Positions 38,377 to 49,302 are shown, numbered from the stretch's first letter. The stretch is DNA of 64,000 nt from Sphingobacteriales bacterium (GCA_016711295.1 JADJTE010000009.1:124001-188000), one strand, 5' to 3'. Notes: generated by a model from the sequence alone, not told the origin. Numbers and translations are program-made.

Positions 38377-41300
38377 CTACAACACTTTCACCGTGCCCGC
38401 GCCGTTATACGAGTGGTATTCGCCCGCATACATCGCATCAGCACTGACGGGTCCCATACGGTAGTTGCCTAACGATACGGCACGCACAGTATAATAAAAA
38501 TACTTGGGTTTGTCGGTAGCCGTAGTGAAGAAATTCACGCGGTCGTCTCGAAAGTCTTGGTGGTCGGGCATACTAGCATCTTTTATCCAAGCCATATCGG
38601 TTTGCGAAGTAATGCGTGGGTTTTCGACCTCAAATCCGGCGGGCAATATGTCGGTTACGACCACATTGTTCACGGCACTACTACCCGTAGAAACGAGCGA
38701 TACTTTGACGACTATCAAGTCGTTTTGTCGGAATGTATTGCCCGCTAAGGGTTTGCCGAAACGGTCGAAAAATTGCTTGCGCACTTTTAAGAAGTTGTCA
38801 ACGGGCGTATAGCTGCCGTCGCGCGTCAAACCTTCCATATCCCAGAAGTAGTATAATTTGCCTGCACCTTGTACGGCGATTTGCACATTACCTGCTTTCC
38901 AATCGGCATAGGACAAACGTAGGTCTTGCCCTTTGAAATCAGCTATTTTTTTACCCCCTGCCGACACGGTTGCTGTTACATTATTATTGGCATTTAGGCG
39001 GGCTAATTTGCCTAATGCCAGCAGCGTATATACCGACTCTTGGGTACTGTGGTAGCGGTCTTTGCGGAAATCGTCGGTGAGGTGTTTGGTCAGAATAGCT
39101 ATTTGTGGGTGTTTAGGGTCAGTTTCTATCAAAGCGTTTAGGGCTAAGGCTTTTTGGCGCAGGGGCGAGTCGAAGGAATTATCGTTGAGCATTTGTGTTG
39201 TTTCGCCTCCAAAACTTTCGGGCAGCACTTGTTTGGCTTTTTTGGCATCTCCTGTCAGCGTATAAGCAGCCGATAGCAAATAACGACCCTCTATACTTAG
39301 CAGCGAGTTAGCTTTTGCCTTATAGTAGTTCATCGTTGAGCTTTGAGCTTTGCCCGCCAATGCCAATACATAGAGCGAATAAGGAATTTCTTTGCGGGCA
39401 ATTTCGCGGGTTTGTGTCTTGCCCGCCGCATCTTGGTAGCGATAGGTATAGGTTTCGCGAGCGGTCAATTTTGTTGTACGTAGCGCAACAGCCTATCCAA
39501 CATTCCTTGATTGACGGCAAAGCCTGCTTTTTGTGCTTCTATCAAGAAATGCGCTGCAAACACACTACCCCACCAACTTTCTTCGTCGCCGCCTTGCCAA
39601 TATACCAAGCCGCCATTAGACAATTGCATGGTATTTAGTTTGCCAATTGCCTCTTGTACGTTCCAATTCGGATTATTGCTATTGGTGCCAGTAGCTGTGC
39701 GGGTGGCAGAGCCGATGGTTTTTGATAGGTCGAAGAAATAGACCTGCGGGAAGGCTTGCGATACGGTTTGCTCTACACAGCCGTGAGGATAGCCGATGAG
39801 GTATTCTAAGTCGGCGGCAAATTGTGCCAAAGGCGAGCGGCTGATAATAAGTTTTCCGTCTGTACTTTCGGGCGTAAAATTGGCAGTCATAGCCAATGCC
39901 TCGGTTTTGCCTCCGTCGATAGCTCCGCTACCACTCACCTTTTGCAGCGAGGCGGGCGGGCGCACTGTGATGTCTGTTATTTCGCTAAACGTTTCGCCCA
40001 TCGCATTGGCAGTTACGCTAATCTTTGCTTCGCCTATATCGTCTAAGGCTACCACGCGATACGATACGCGTCCTTCTGCATTGGCGGGCAGGTTAGCAGT
40101 AGCGGTATTGCTGCCTACTATTGCCAAGGGTCCTTCTACCTTGATGCTCGTTTTGGCTTCGGCGGCTTTGGCAGTAGTATTGGCAAGCGTCACGGGTATG
40201 CTTATCGTGTCGCGGGGGCTAAGGAAGCGCGGCAGCCCGCTTGTAATCACTACGGGGTCGGCTACTTTGATATGTGCATCGCTCGAACCAAAACGACTAT
40301 CCTTATAAGCTACTGCCATCACGCGCAGGTCGCCCGAAAATTGTGGTATATTTACTTCGTAATTAATCACACCTTTGCTGTCGCTGCGCAGGGTACCACT
40401 CCAATACGTCACCAATTTGACGCGCTTGTTCGTCAATGGATTGACGCGCTTCGATAAATCAAAACCACCGTCACCACCCGTCAGCATACCATTGCTCACC
40501 ATTTCGGGGAATAGATAAGGATATATATCGTGCGAAGTGACTTCTAAGGCGCGCTTTTGGTAGAAAAAGTCGTAGGGCGATGGCGTTTTAGTATTTTTAA
40601 TTTGCAAGATGCCTTCGTCTACCACAGCTAAGGTCAGCTCGGTATTAGGTTCGGTTTTTACATTTATTTTTTGTCTTGTTTTTGAGCGGCTCGTTTCGGC
40701 GGCAGTGATGGTTATGGGCAGTTGGTTGGCAGTATTTTCGACCATCAATGCCGCATAGCCGTGTGCTACTGTCAGCGGCACGTTCAGTTCGCGCATAGGT
40801 CTGATGAGCGTTGCGGATACAAATACGTTGGGTACTAATTCAACTCCCAAAGGTATTGATATTTGTTTGGCTTTTTTGTCTGTATCAAAATAGAGATGTT
40901 TTATCACGCGGTCGCGCTCTAAGGTAACGAGCAAACGCCCTTCAAAAGGGCAAGTAAAGAGGATATTGGCGGTTTCGCCCACTTTATATTTTTCCTTGTC
41001 TAATTCGATTTGTACGCGCCCTTCGCGGTTCACGGCAAAGGAAGTGCTTTCGGTATCGCCGAATCGATAGGCATAAAAACTTTTTTTGAGGTATGATTTG
41101 CTGCCTAAGCGCGAAATTTGCACTTCGTAGTCGCCTGACGTTGCAGGGGTATAGGCAAATTTGGTATTTGTACCGCTAATTTTAATGGTTTTATCCACCT
41201 CAGTCACATCTTGGCGTTGCGATTCGTAGCTATACCTACCGTTGCCCGAACTTTGAAGCACCGTTCGCCATTCGTGGCGAATAATTTTTATATTTGCATC

Positions 41301-43778
41301 GGCACTCATCGTTTTTCCTTCTTTATTAACTACTATCAGCGGAATATTCATCGGGCTGCGCGTTGATACATATTCGCTTACATTGCCAATACCGAAAAAC
41401 GCATCTTGCGTATAAATAGGCATTTTGGCTAATCTATTGACAGGTCTGCCTGATTCGTCAAAGACCGTAGCCCAAAACTTTGCCTCCAATACGCCTAAGT
41501 CGGCATATTCGGCGGGGATGTCGAAAGTAGTAGCAAATTTACCGTTAGCATCGGTCTCGCCTTCCTTGACTTTGCTCTCAAAATCGGTATATTTCTCTAA
41601 TTCGAACAAATAGTTCTCTAAACCTTTGGGGGCAAATTGGTCGCGTTTTAGGTTTAGTTGTACTTGATATTTGCGATTGGAGGCAGGCGGGCCAAATAGA
41701 TTGATAGCCGTGCCGTTCAGTGTGACGCTTTGCGCTACAAAACCCTCTTTTTTGTCGGTAGCGATGTCTACCTTGATGCGGTCGGGCATAAACTCTTCTA
41801 CATTGAGGCTTTTCGAGCCTATCAAAATATCGTTGCCCGTATATATTTCTACGGTATAATTGCCTGTAACTGGCGGCGGGCAGTTCAAAATCGGCATTGG
41901 CGGCGCTTTCGGCATTGAGGTTTTTGCGTATGCTGCGGTATTCCTTGCCGTTGGGCTGCAATAGCGTGATGCGTATGGGCATATTGGCGGCTTTTGTCCA
42001 ATCGCTTTTGTGCACAATAATGGTGTTTGTATGTATCGTTTCGCCGGGGCGGTACATTTCGCGGTCGCCATAGATAAAGGCATCGTATTTGGCTTCGTTG
42101 CTATATTTTCCTGCCACATCAAAACGCGCTGTATTGACGGTAGTTCTGTCGAGGTGCATATAGTTGAAGTCGCCCGCTTTTTCGGCAGTAATCATGGCTG
42201 CTTTGAAGTCGGGGAATTGTGCTTTTAGGTCGGTGAATACCGCTACGCCGTTGCGGTCGGTATTGGCGGTTTTAAAGTTCATATTGCTGCGGCTTACCAA
42301 GGCTATTTTCACGTCTGACAGGGGTGTGGCATCGATAATAGAATTGGCAAACATGAATGCCATCGGGTTCGTGTTTGGCAATCAGACCAATGTCGGAAAA
42401 TGAAATTATTTTGCTATCCGATATAAATTGTTTATCCACATCGCGCACTTCTACGACGTATATACCATTAAATTGGGGCATTTTATCGGTAAAATCTAAG
42501 TGAAGCAGGCTCAGTGCGCCAAGGCGTTTCATTTTGGCAGCGTCAAACTCCTGTTCATATATTTGTTCGCCGAAGTCTTCGGTAGAATAGCTTTGAAAAC
42601 TGTGGTATTCTTCTGTCTCCTCGTCCCAATAGCCATCGTAGTTCGCTCCGCGCCCTAAGAATGGCATAATGTTTTGCGAGAATATTTTATAAATTTTACT
42701 TTTACTTTTCGACACCCACTATGCGCATGGCTACGTTTTTGTGTCCCTTATTGCTCAAATATTGGGATTCGGCTTCGATAAATTGCACGCTGGGGTCTAA
42801 TTTGCCGAATGCGGTTTGAATAGTATAGGGGTCGCCCATTTTGCTTTGGAATACACCTGATAGCCCTCCGTCGATAGTGAGGGTATATGTTTGCACGGGG
42901 TCAAATTTGTCGCTATCGATAGAAAACCCGTTGGCATTGAGCGATACGGTAAAGGGCAATTTGGGTTGTAGGCTAATCAGTTTTTCAATACCTTCGCTCA
43001 AGCATTGCTGTGATGTAGTGATGTTGATATGCCCCTCAGCACCGTCGTGGTCGGCTTCTACGCCAGTAATGACGAGTTGGTCGGGTGGTGGCAAAGTGCT
43101 TTGTTTATTGATAGCATCTTTGGTGGTGGCATTACCGCTAAGTGGCATTCCTGCGGCAATATCAAAATTCAAGTCGTTGCTTCGTTCATAGTCCAAGCCT
43201 CTCATTTCTAAGCGCACCGACCGTCCTATATCATCACTCAAAATAGTATATTTTACTTCGCGCCCATTAGACTGCACTTGCAATTTTTCGGCAAGTACAA
43301 CGGGGTCTATATCATCGCTAAATGTCAGTGCCACTCCCACGACAGGTTCCCCGCCCGCAGTGGTTTGCCAACTCGCTTCCGCCTTATCCAATTCGAGGTA
43401 AGGAGTACGAAAATTGATAGCTGCCCCCAATTCAACGCGCTTATTCTCGGGCAAATAGGATTGGATTCGGTCGTTAAACGTAGCCGTATAGTCTGTACCT
43501 ACTGCAAAGGCTTGCATGGGCGAAAAAACGAGCTGATTCGGGCTATCCCAACGAAATTTGCCTGCCACAGGTGGGTCGAAACGGAGGTAGGAGATAGTGT
43601 CCCAAACGCCAATGAGCGAATCAGGAGCAAGGTCGTGGCTGAGGGTCAAAACCAAATTTTCAGTCCGACTAATCTCTTCGTCGAAATTTTTTTGTGTGAC
43701 GCGGAGTTCATTGCCCCGAAAACAGGCAGCTACCACGAGCAGCCCGCCAATAGCGAATAGTTGGGCGATTTTTTGCAT
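38377..43778 (-). CDS. Alpha-2-macroglobulin family lipoprotein with thioester, multiply frameshifted
   Basis: About 1,800 residues. The start ATG 43778 gives a lipoprotein signal (MQKIAQLFAIGGLLVVAAC), so the protein should be lipid-anchored in the envelope. MG-type beta domains follow, for example REMYRPGETIHTNTIIV, VEEFMPDRIKVDI, DEGILQI and YWSGTLRSDSKGVINYEV. The bait/thioester region contains YPHGCVEQTVSQ, the CxEQ thioester that traps proteases, and then the alpha-helical thioester domain (GGLVYWQGGDEESWWGSVFAAHFL). It ends with a macroglobulin-like C-terminal domain (GDVxADxMYAGEYHSYNG-type). Breaks lie near 42705, 42375, 41900-41990 and 39470. Bacterial homologues (YfhM/YfaS types) protect the periplasm from proteases. 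Usually paired with pbpC, which is not seen here. Confidence 0.9.
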
Positions 43779-43937
43779 AAAGTGCAGTATAAAAAGGTGA
43801 GTCTTTTGCGCGGTATAGCTTGCCCAAGCCCAAAGCAATAACAAGAAGTGTATTATGTGCTATTCTACTGTTTGTTGTTTATTCGCTATCAAGGGCTTAG
43901 GGTCGGCAAGATAACACATTTTTAGCCTAATTACAAA

Positions 43938-43945
43938 CAAAGATA
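43938..43945 (-). promoter_or_regulatory. -7 element TATCTTTG for the alpha-2-macroglobulin gene
   Basis: Minus-strand TATCTTTG, 159 bp upstream of ATG 43778 and just past the end of the HD gene. Confidence 0.5.
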
Positions 43946-43990
43946 AAACATTTTTTATTTGCATTATTGTATTGGCAGAACTGAATAAAT

Positions 43991-45207
43991 CTATTTGGGA
44001 TAACAAAAATAGTGTTTGACTACGGGCTGGGCTAATTGTGCAATATTTAAATAATCCGATGCCTCAGCTACGTTGCGGATAGTGCCATCTTTGAACAAAA
44101 TATTGATAGGGCTCTGCTCTAAGGTATAGGCACTATTGCTGCTTGTGTCGGTAAATACCCAATAAGCGGCTTCGTTGAGGCTAATGTCGTATTGGGCGGC
44201 TACGCGGCGGCGCATTTGTGCTACGCGCTCCTGGTCAAAGGCGTTTGGCTCTACTTCGATGCGCAGCAGGCGGCGGTACAAAATGCCTTGTGCCAAGTGG
44301 CGCAATACGGTATCGGGGTGCTGTGCCCACATTTTCAGTGCCATTTCGACATCTGTGTCGTCCAAATCGGCGAAAAGGGGCAGCAAGTGGGGGTCGCGCT
44401 CAAAATCATGCAGGTTTATATCGTGTTGCAAAAAATAGCCAAATGCGGGCGACGCAGCTACGTAGATACCGCGCTGAATTAGTTGTCGGGCGCGTTGTAG
44501 GGCTTTGACGAGCATAGCTTCGGCGACCAATACGGTTTTGTGCAAATATACCTGCCAATACATCAGCCGCCGAGCAATCAAAAATTGCTCGACCGAGTAG
44601 ATGCCCTTATGCTCGACGACCAAATGGCGGTCTTTGACGTTGAGCATATTGATAATGCGCTCAAAACCAACCGTACCCTCTTGTACGCCCGTAAAAAAGC
44701 TATCGCGGCGCAAATAATCGAGCCTGTCCATATCCAATTGGCTCGATACCAATTCGTGCAAAAAGGGTTGGTCATAATCGCCCTTAAAAATAGCGATAGC
44801 AAGCGATAATTTGCCACCCATTTCGCGGTTGAGTGCCTCCATAAACGCCAGCGATAAGGCTTCGTGGGACACCTTCTGCGTAAGGGTATGCTCTAAGGTA
44901 TGCGAAAAGGGACCTGCCCAATATCATGCAACAAAATGGCGATGGTGACGGCTTCGGCTTCGGCGGTGCTGATGGCAATGCCCTTAGAACGCAGGGTATG
45001 AACGGCGTGCGTAATGAGGTACATAGCACCTAATGCGTGATGAAACCGAGTATGCAAAGCACCTGGGTAGACATAAGCCGTGAGGCTCAATTGCTTGATG
45101 CGGCGCAATCGCTGAAAATACGGATGCTCGATGAGGTCAAATACCGTTTCGTAGGGGACAGTAATGAACCCATATACGGGGTCGTTGATGATTTTGTGCT
45201 TGTTCAA
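43991..45207 (-). CDS. HD-domain phosphohydrolase (dGTPase/SAMHD1-like), frameshifted
   Basis: About 405 residues. The start MNKHKIINDPVYGFITVPYE is followed by FQRLRRIKQLSLTAYVYPGALHTRFHHALG, giving the first metal His, then AILLHDIGQGPFSHTLEHTL (after correction) with the HD pair, and LVSSQLDMDRLDYLRRDS with the distal Asp. The pattern fits the SAMHD1-like HD family that hydrolyses (d)NTPs; the exact substrate is unproven. The frame breaks near 44905. The start overlaps the lptB stop by 4 bp (ATGA), so the two genes are an operon. Confidence 0.87.
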
Positions 45208-45944
45208 ACAGTGATATTTTTGCGTTTCAGTTCAAAATCTCTGCCCAGATATACGCGGCGCACTTGTTCGTCGGCGGCGAGTTCTTCGGCGGTGCCCGCT
45301 TTCAGAATTTTACCTTCGAATAACAAATAAGCGCGGTCGGTGATAGATAGGGTTTCTTGCACGTTGTGGTCGGTAATCAATACGCCGATATTGCGGTATT
45401 TGAGCTTAGCTACGATAAGTTGTATGTCCTCGACTGCGATGGGGTCGACACCGGCAAAGGGTTCGTCGAGCAAAATAAATTTGGGGTCTACGGCTAAGGC
45501 GCGGGCTATTTCGGTGCGTCGGCACTCGCCACCCGACAAAACATTGCCCGCACTCTTGCGCACGTGTTGCAAGCCAAATTCGGTGAGCAAATCTTCTAAT
45601 TTTTGCCGTTGCTCGGCTTTGCTTAGGCGGGTCATTTCCAAGACGGCGCGTATGTTATCCTCTACGCTAAGGCTGCGAAACACCGATTTCTCTTGGGGCA
45701 GATAGCCTATACCCAAACGAGCGCGTTTGTACATAGGTAGCGCAGTAATGTCGGTTTGGTCTAAAAAAACCGTGCCGCTGTCGGGGCGTATCAAGCCCAC
45801 TATCATATAAAAATTGGTGGTCTTGCCCGCGCCATTTGGTCCCAAAAGCCCTACTATTTCGCCTTGTTGCACTTCGACGGACGCATTATCTACTACGGTG
45901 CGGTTGCCGTATTTTTTGATTAAATTGTGAGAATGAAGCAGCAT
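45204..45944 (-). CDS. lptB: LPS export ABC transporter ATP-binding protein
   Basis: 246 residues, cytoplasmic ATPase that powers extraction of lipopolysaccharide from the inner membrane through LptFG and the Lpt bridge. Walker A GPNGAGKTT (~residues 35-43), Q-loop LPQEKSVFR, signature LSGGECRRTEIARAL, Walker B ILLDEPFAGVDPIAVEDI and switch TDHNVQETL are intact. The match to LptB is specific (YKRARLGIGYLPQEKSVFRSL). Overlaps the HD gene by 4 bp. Fits the lipid A genes elsewhere in the window. Confidence 0.95.
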   Translation of the reverse strand: MLLHSHNLIKKYGNRTVVDNASVEVQQGEIVGLLGPNGAGKTTNFYMIVGLIRPDSGTVFLDQTDITALPMYKRARLGIGYLPQEKSVFRSLSVEDNIRAVLEMTRLSKAEQRQKLEDLLTEFGLQHVRKSAGNVLSGGECRRTEIARALAVDPKFILLDEPFAGVDPIAVEDIQLIVAKLKYRNIGVLITDHNVQETLSITDRAYLLFEGKILKAGTAEELAADEQVRRVYLGRDFELKRKNITV

Positions 45945-46013
45945 TTATAATTATGTGTTTTTGTTAAAGAGAATCAATCATTCGTTAAGCATTCATGGCA
46001 TTAAACAATTTAC

Positions 46014-46126
46014 GTAACTATTTAGGGTATAGGGTTTTGGGTATGGGGTAATGAGCAATATTTATCTAATAATGCCTGGCATCGCTGCATATTCGATTAG
46101 TTCCCCCTACAAGGATAAATAGCTAC
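46014..46126 (+). mobile_element. GTAAC mobile repeat, copy D
   Basis: 113 bp. Left end GTAACTATTTAG is perfect; the right end is degraded to ATAAATAGCTAC. Four G-runs intact. No target duplication seen. Confidence 0.88.
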
Positions 46127-46129
46127 ATC

Positions 46130-46275
46130 GTTTCTTAAAATGCCGTAGGCATGTTATATTGGTAGCATCAGGCAGATACGATTCTTAGAATGCCGTAGGT
46201 ATGGCATCTAACAGTAAGATTGTATTTTGTGCTGATATTTCTTTGCTACCAACGTTTTATCCCTACGGAATTGAG
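46130..46275. repeat. REP-like palindromic modules with CCGTAGG core
   Basis: Two modules contain TTCTTAAAATGCCGTAGGCA (ending at 46151) and TTCTTAGAATGCCGTAGGTA (ending at 46201). A third related palindrome (TCCCTACGGAAT) lies near 46260. Same core as the hairpin at 10091. Confidence 0.6.
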
Positions 46276-46310
46276 AAGTCATTTCTTAGCACTAAAATGC
46301 TTGGCACCGC

Positions 46311-46322
46311 CTAAATAGTTAC
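46311..46322 (+). repeat. Lone right terminal repeat of the GTAAC mobile element
   Basis: CTAAATAGTTAC without an adjacent matching element body. It directly abuts the second 36-bp direct repeat. With the left end at 46014 it could delimit a 309-bp composite. Confidence 0.65.
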
Positions 46323-46347
46323 AGAGAATCAATCATTCGCTAACCAT

Positions 46348-46476
46348 TCATGCCATTATTTGCGCCGTTTCCGGTGGTCTAAACGGAAATCCGTCACTTG
46401 GGGGCAAAATTTCTCCGCGTTCATCGAGCAAAGGTCGCAATTCGAGGTCAGATTTTATAATTTTAATGCGTTTAGC
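46348..46476 (-). CDS. Possible small protein or gene remnant, no normal start codon
   Basis: An open frame of 42 codons ends at TGA 46348-46350 and reads KRIKIIKSDLELRPLLDE then RGEILPPSDGFPFRPPETAQ. The composition is protein-like (acidic, Pro-rich, LLDERGEILPP), but there is no ATG, GTG or TTG in frame after the upstream stop, only ATT. It could be a truncated gene, a frameshifted short gene or an ATT start. It lies upstream of lptB on the same strand, separated from it by the repeat-filled gap. Confidence 0.25.
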   Translation of the reverse strand, partial: AKRIKIIKSDLELRPLLDERGEILPPSDGFPFRPPETAQIMA

Positions 46477-46478
46477 CT

Positions 46479-46528
46479 AAAAAACATTACTGCCCTACAC
46501 GGACGAACCGAATAGGGCAGCAATGTTT
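46479..46528 (-). terminator. Strong terminator of the Omp28-like gene
   Basis: Minus strand: 16-base arms AAACATTGCTGCCCTA and TAGGGCAGTAATGTTT with one mismatch, followed by TTTT. It lies 30 bp after the Omp28-like stop. Confidence 0.9.
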
Positions 46529-46558
46529 GCGGCTAAACATTTGTTAGCGTCTCTCCGA

Positions 46559-48453
46559 TTAGTGTTTTACATTTACTTTGTAAGTGCTAACGCTACCGTT
46601 GGCAGTTACTTGTACGACATACATACCATCGGCGAAATTGGCGGTATTGATAGGAGCCACTTGCTCGCCTACGATACTACCATAGTTTTTGTCGGCAACC
46701 TTCTGACCAATTGCATTATAAATAGTGATGTTGAGGTCGGTAGGTTCGGCAAATTTTAGGTGGGCAAAAGTGCTTTCGTTAGCCATTGTCGGGAACACGC
46801 GAATATCACTATTGGCGGTGGGTGTATAAACGGCGATTGAATTGTTAGCAATAGCTTCTGCCAAGGTATGGTTGTTGACATTGAGAACGCGGTTGCTTGC
46901 ATTGAGTACGAAGCTAACGATGTTCAATTGCTGTGTATCCCAATCGGTAGGGATATTGATAGTAGCAGCAGTATACGTATAGGTATTGCCTGCGGGTGCG
47001 CTGGTAGCAATAACACCCGTAGCACCATTAAAAGCCGTAACGAGGTCGCGAGCTACTGCGTCATATACCATTTGGCTGGCGGGCACTGTGCTGGGCAATG
47101 ATTCGTAGCCGCCCATCGGTCCGTTGGCACCGCCTGCATAGGCATTGGCTTGTCCCCAATCGGAGCCTGTTCCTGTTACGCCATCTTCGGTGACAACCAC
47201 AACAATTTTGCTTGCACCGCTTAGGGTTTCGAGGGTTGTTACATCTACTACAATATCGAGGTCGCGCGTTACACTGTTATAAACTGCTTTATTGACGATA
47301 GATACGCGGGGAGCAGTAGCGATATTGCTAATCATGGCATTCTCCCAATCGCGCCGGGTCCACTTCGGTAGCGGATCTGTCGACGAGCGAGCTGGGGTAG
47401 CCACTAATAGCATTGCTGAGGGGCGTATCGTATTCGCTAATAGCCATGGGGTCGGCATTAGGTATACGGCTACGGGTATGAAATAGTCGTCGTAGTTCTC
47501 GTGCATATATTCTAATGACACGTGCCCGCGTATACAGGGCACCAAGTACCTGTACCTTCTTCTGCCAATACTTTTTGCCAGGTACGGGCGTTACGCCGGA
47601 TACCTCTTGGCTTAAAGAGTTGTTGCTGGCGTTGGCATCGGCTGTACCGCCATTTACATTAGAGATAGATAGCGTGACGTTGGCTGTACCTTCTGCAACA
47701 TTATACATATCGCTGTGTGTAAATTCGTATTCTTCCTGAACAAGCAATGTTTAAGCCTGTAATAGTGGCGGTATGGCTACCCGAAGCATCAGCCCAAGTT
47801 ACATCAACCGAAGTGATGGTTGTAGCACCTGTATTTTTGATTTTGCCTAATACGGGAAATTGCTGACCCGTCAAACCTTGTACGCGACCGTCCCAAGAAA
47901 GTATAGCACCATCCAATTCGGGCAACGCGCCTATTACTACGTTATCGATAGCACCGCCGTAATTCCATTCGTTGCCGTCGTCGTATACGAAAGCCAATTG
48001 TACGGTTTGCCCTGCATATTGGGTAACATCTACGCCGGTATTAGCCCAGTCTGTACCCTCCTCTTGCTCATAGATATTTGTCCAAGAAGTACCCGCATTG
48101 GTTGTAATTTCGACATATAAACGCTCGTTGGCTCCTTGATAGTCGCCGTTGGCAAAAAATACGTCGAAAGTGAGAAATAGCGGTCCCGTCGCATCTAAGG
48201 TAATGGGGGGCGATACTAAACGTCCGTCGCCGCCCGTTGCCTGCCCCCAGTCGTCATCGTTGGCAGCCATAAATAAAGTGTGTTCGGGATAAGGCATATA
48301 CTGGCTCGATAGCGCAGCTGCATTGCCATGCTCCCAATTGCCCTCTACTGTCCATCCAGTAGGCACGCCCGCGCCTTCAAAGCTCTCGCTCAATTGCGCT
48401 TGCGCCTGAACAAAAGCAAAAAAAGCAATAAGTGTAAAAATTACATTTTTCAT
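46559..48453 (-). CDS. Omp28-like secreted protein with T9SS sorting domain, frameshifted
   Basis: About 630 residues. Signal peptide MKNVIFTLIAFFAFVQAQAQ. The first domain resembles a choice-of-anchor/MAM-like jelly roll (LSESFEGAGVPTGWTVEGNW, GGAIDNVVIG). A CARDB-like segment follows, then an Omp28-like thioredoxin-type domain (EEGTGTWCP, HVSLEYMHENYDDYFIPVAV, NADPMAISEYDTPLSNAI, GYPSSLVDR). The C-terminal T9SS type A domain includes DIRVFPTMANESTFAHLKF, IYNAIGQKV and GMYVVQVTANGSVSTYKV. Breaks lie near 47730, 47530, 47450 and 47345. Exported to the surface; enzymatic role unknown. Confidence 0.85.
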
Positions 48454-48504
48454 GAAAAAAAGTGATTAGGTTTTGGTAATTAAAAGTTTGTGAAAATTTT
48501 GCGC

Positions 48505-48512
48505 CAAAGGTA
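48505..48512 (-). promoter_or_regulatory. -7 element TACCTTTG for the Omp28-like gene
   Basis: Minus-strand TACCTTTG, 51 bp upstream of ATG 48453. Confidence 0.65.
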
Positions 48513-48596
48513 GGGCAAAAAAATGGTACTTGCCGCTCAATACGCCATTTTTTTGTGCTTTTTTAACATCGGTCTTACCGTTTACGATTATATTTG

Positions 48597-48709
48597 GTAA
48601 CTATTTAGCCTTGTAGGGAGAACTAATCGAATATGCAGCGATGTTAGGCATTATTAGATAAGGATTGCTCATTACCCCATACCCAAAACCCTATACCCTA
48701 AATAGTTGC
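48597..48709 (-). mobile_element. GTAAC mobile repeat, copy E, inverted, with 8-bp target duplication
   Basis: 113 bp in reverse orientation. Flanked on both sides by TATATTTG, a perfect 8-bp target-site duplication. Lies between divergent promoters of the Omp28-like gene and coaD. Confidence 0.93.
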
Positions 48710-48751
48710 TATATTTGCAGCAATAAAGGACGATGAAAATCAATTTAGGCG

Positions 48752-48759
48752 TACCTTTG
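48752..48759 (+). promoter_or_regulatory. -7 element TACCTTTG for coaD
   Basis: Consensus TAnnTTTG 60 bp before ATG 48820, only 42 bp from mobile repeat copy E. Confidence 0.6.
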
Positions 48760-48819
48760 TCGTAATTCTGCTTTATTCTGATTGCCCTGTATCTTTCTAA
48801 GTTCCAAGAATCAATTTTT

Positions 48820-49302
48820 ATGTTAAAAAAAGCCATATTTGCAGGTTCGTTCGACCCCATTACGATAGGACATAGCGATATTATCCAAAGGGCTTTGCCC
48901 TTATTGGACCATATCGTTATAGCCATAGGAACTAATTCGCAAAAGAAATATTATTTCGACTTGGCACAGCGTTTGTCCTTTATCGAAACAGCTTTTGCCA
49001 ACGAACCACGCATCGAAATAGCTACTTATACGGGGCTTACCGTACAGTTTTGCCGTCAAATAGGGGCTAATTACCTCTTGCGGGGTTTGCGCACGGCTGC
49101 CGATTTCGAGTTTGAGCGAACTATTGCCCAACTCAACAAACAATTAGCCCCCGATATAGAAACTATTTTTTGGTGTAGCCTGCCACAATATAGCCATATC
49201 AGCTCGACCATTGTGCGCGAAGTATTAGCCAATGGAGGCGACATTTCCGAATTTGTGCCACCCGCCTTAGCCGCACACTTCCGATTGAGCGACGACCAAT
49301 AA
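48820..49302 (+). CDS. coaD: Pantetheine-phosphate adenylyltransferase
   Basis: 160 residues. Transfers AMP from ATP to 4'-phosphopantetheine, the penultimate step of coenzyme A synthesis. The nucleotidyltransferase motif GSFDPITIGHSDII (residues ~9-22, TxGH) and the substrate-binding LLRGLRTAADFEFE and HISSTIVRE blocks are all present. Family length is normal and the frame intact. Cytoplasmic hexamer in the family. Confidence 0.95.
   Translation: MLKKAIFAGSFDPITIGHSDIIQRALPLLDHIVIAIGTNSQKKYYFDLAQRLSFIETAFANEPRIEIATYTGLTVQFCRQIGANYLLRGLRTAADFEFERTIAQLNKQLAPDIETIFWCSLPQYSHISSTIVREVLANGGDISEFVPPALAAHFRLSDDQ

Larger units (their letters stand above)
45945..46347. other. Repeat-filled gap upstream of lptB
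   Basis: No gene seen. It contains an imperfect 36-bp direct repeat at both sides (45968-46003, 46323-46358), mobile repeat copy D, two palindromic modules and a lone mobile-repeat right end. No lptB promoter could be recognised. Confidence 0.7.
45968..46358. repeat. 36-bp imperfect direct repeats bracketing an insertion
   Basis: Segments 45968-46003 and 46323-46358 differ at three positions only and begin AGAGAATCAATCATTCG. The right one follows directly after the lone terminal repeat at 46311-46322 and overlaps the stop of a small open frame. Confidence 0.8.

Noticed and set aside
38504..40308. Plus-strand open frames within the alpha-2-macroglobulin gene
   Set aside because: No signal or family motif; they mirror the coding strand and share its codon periodicity.
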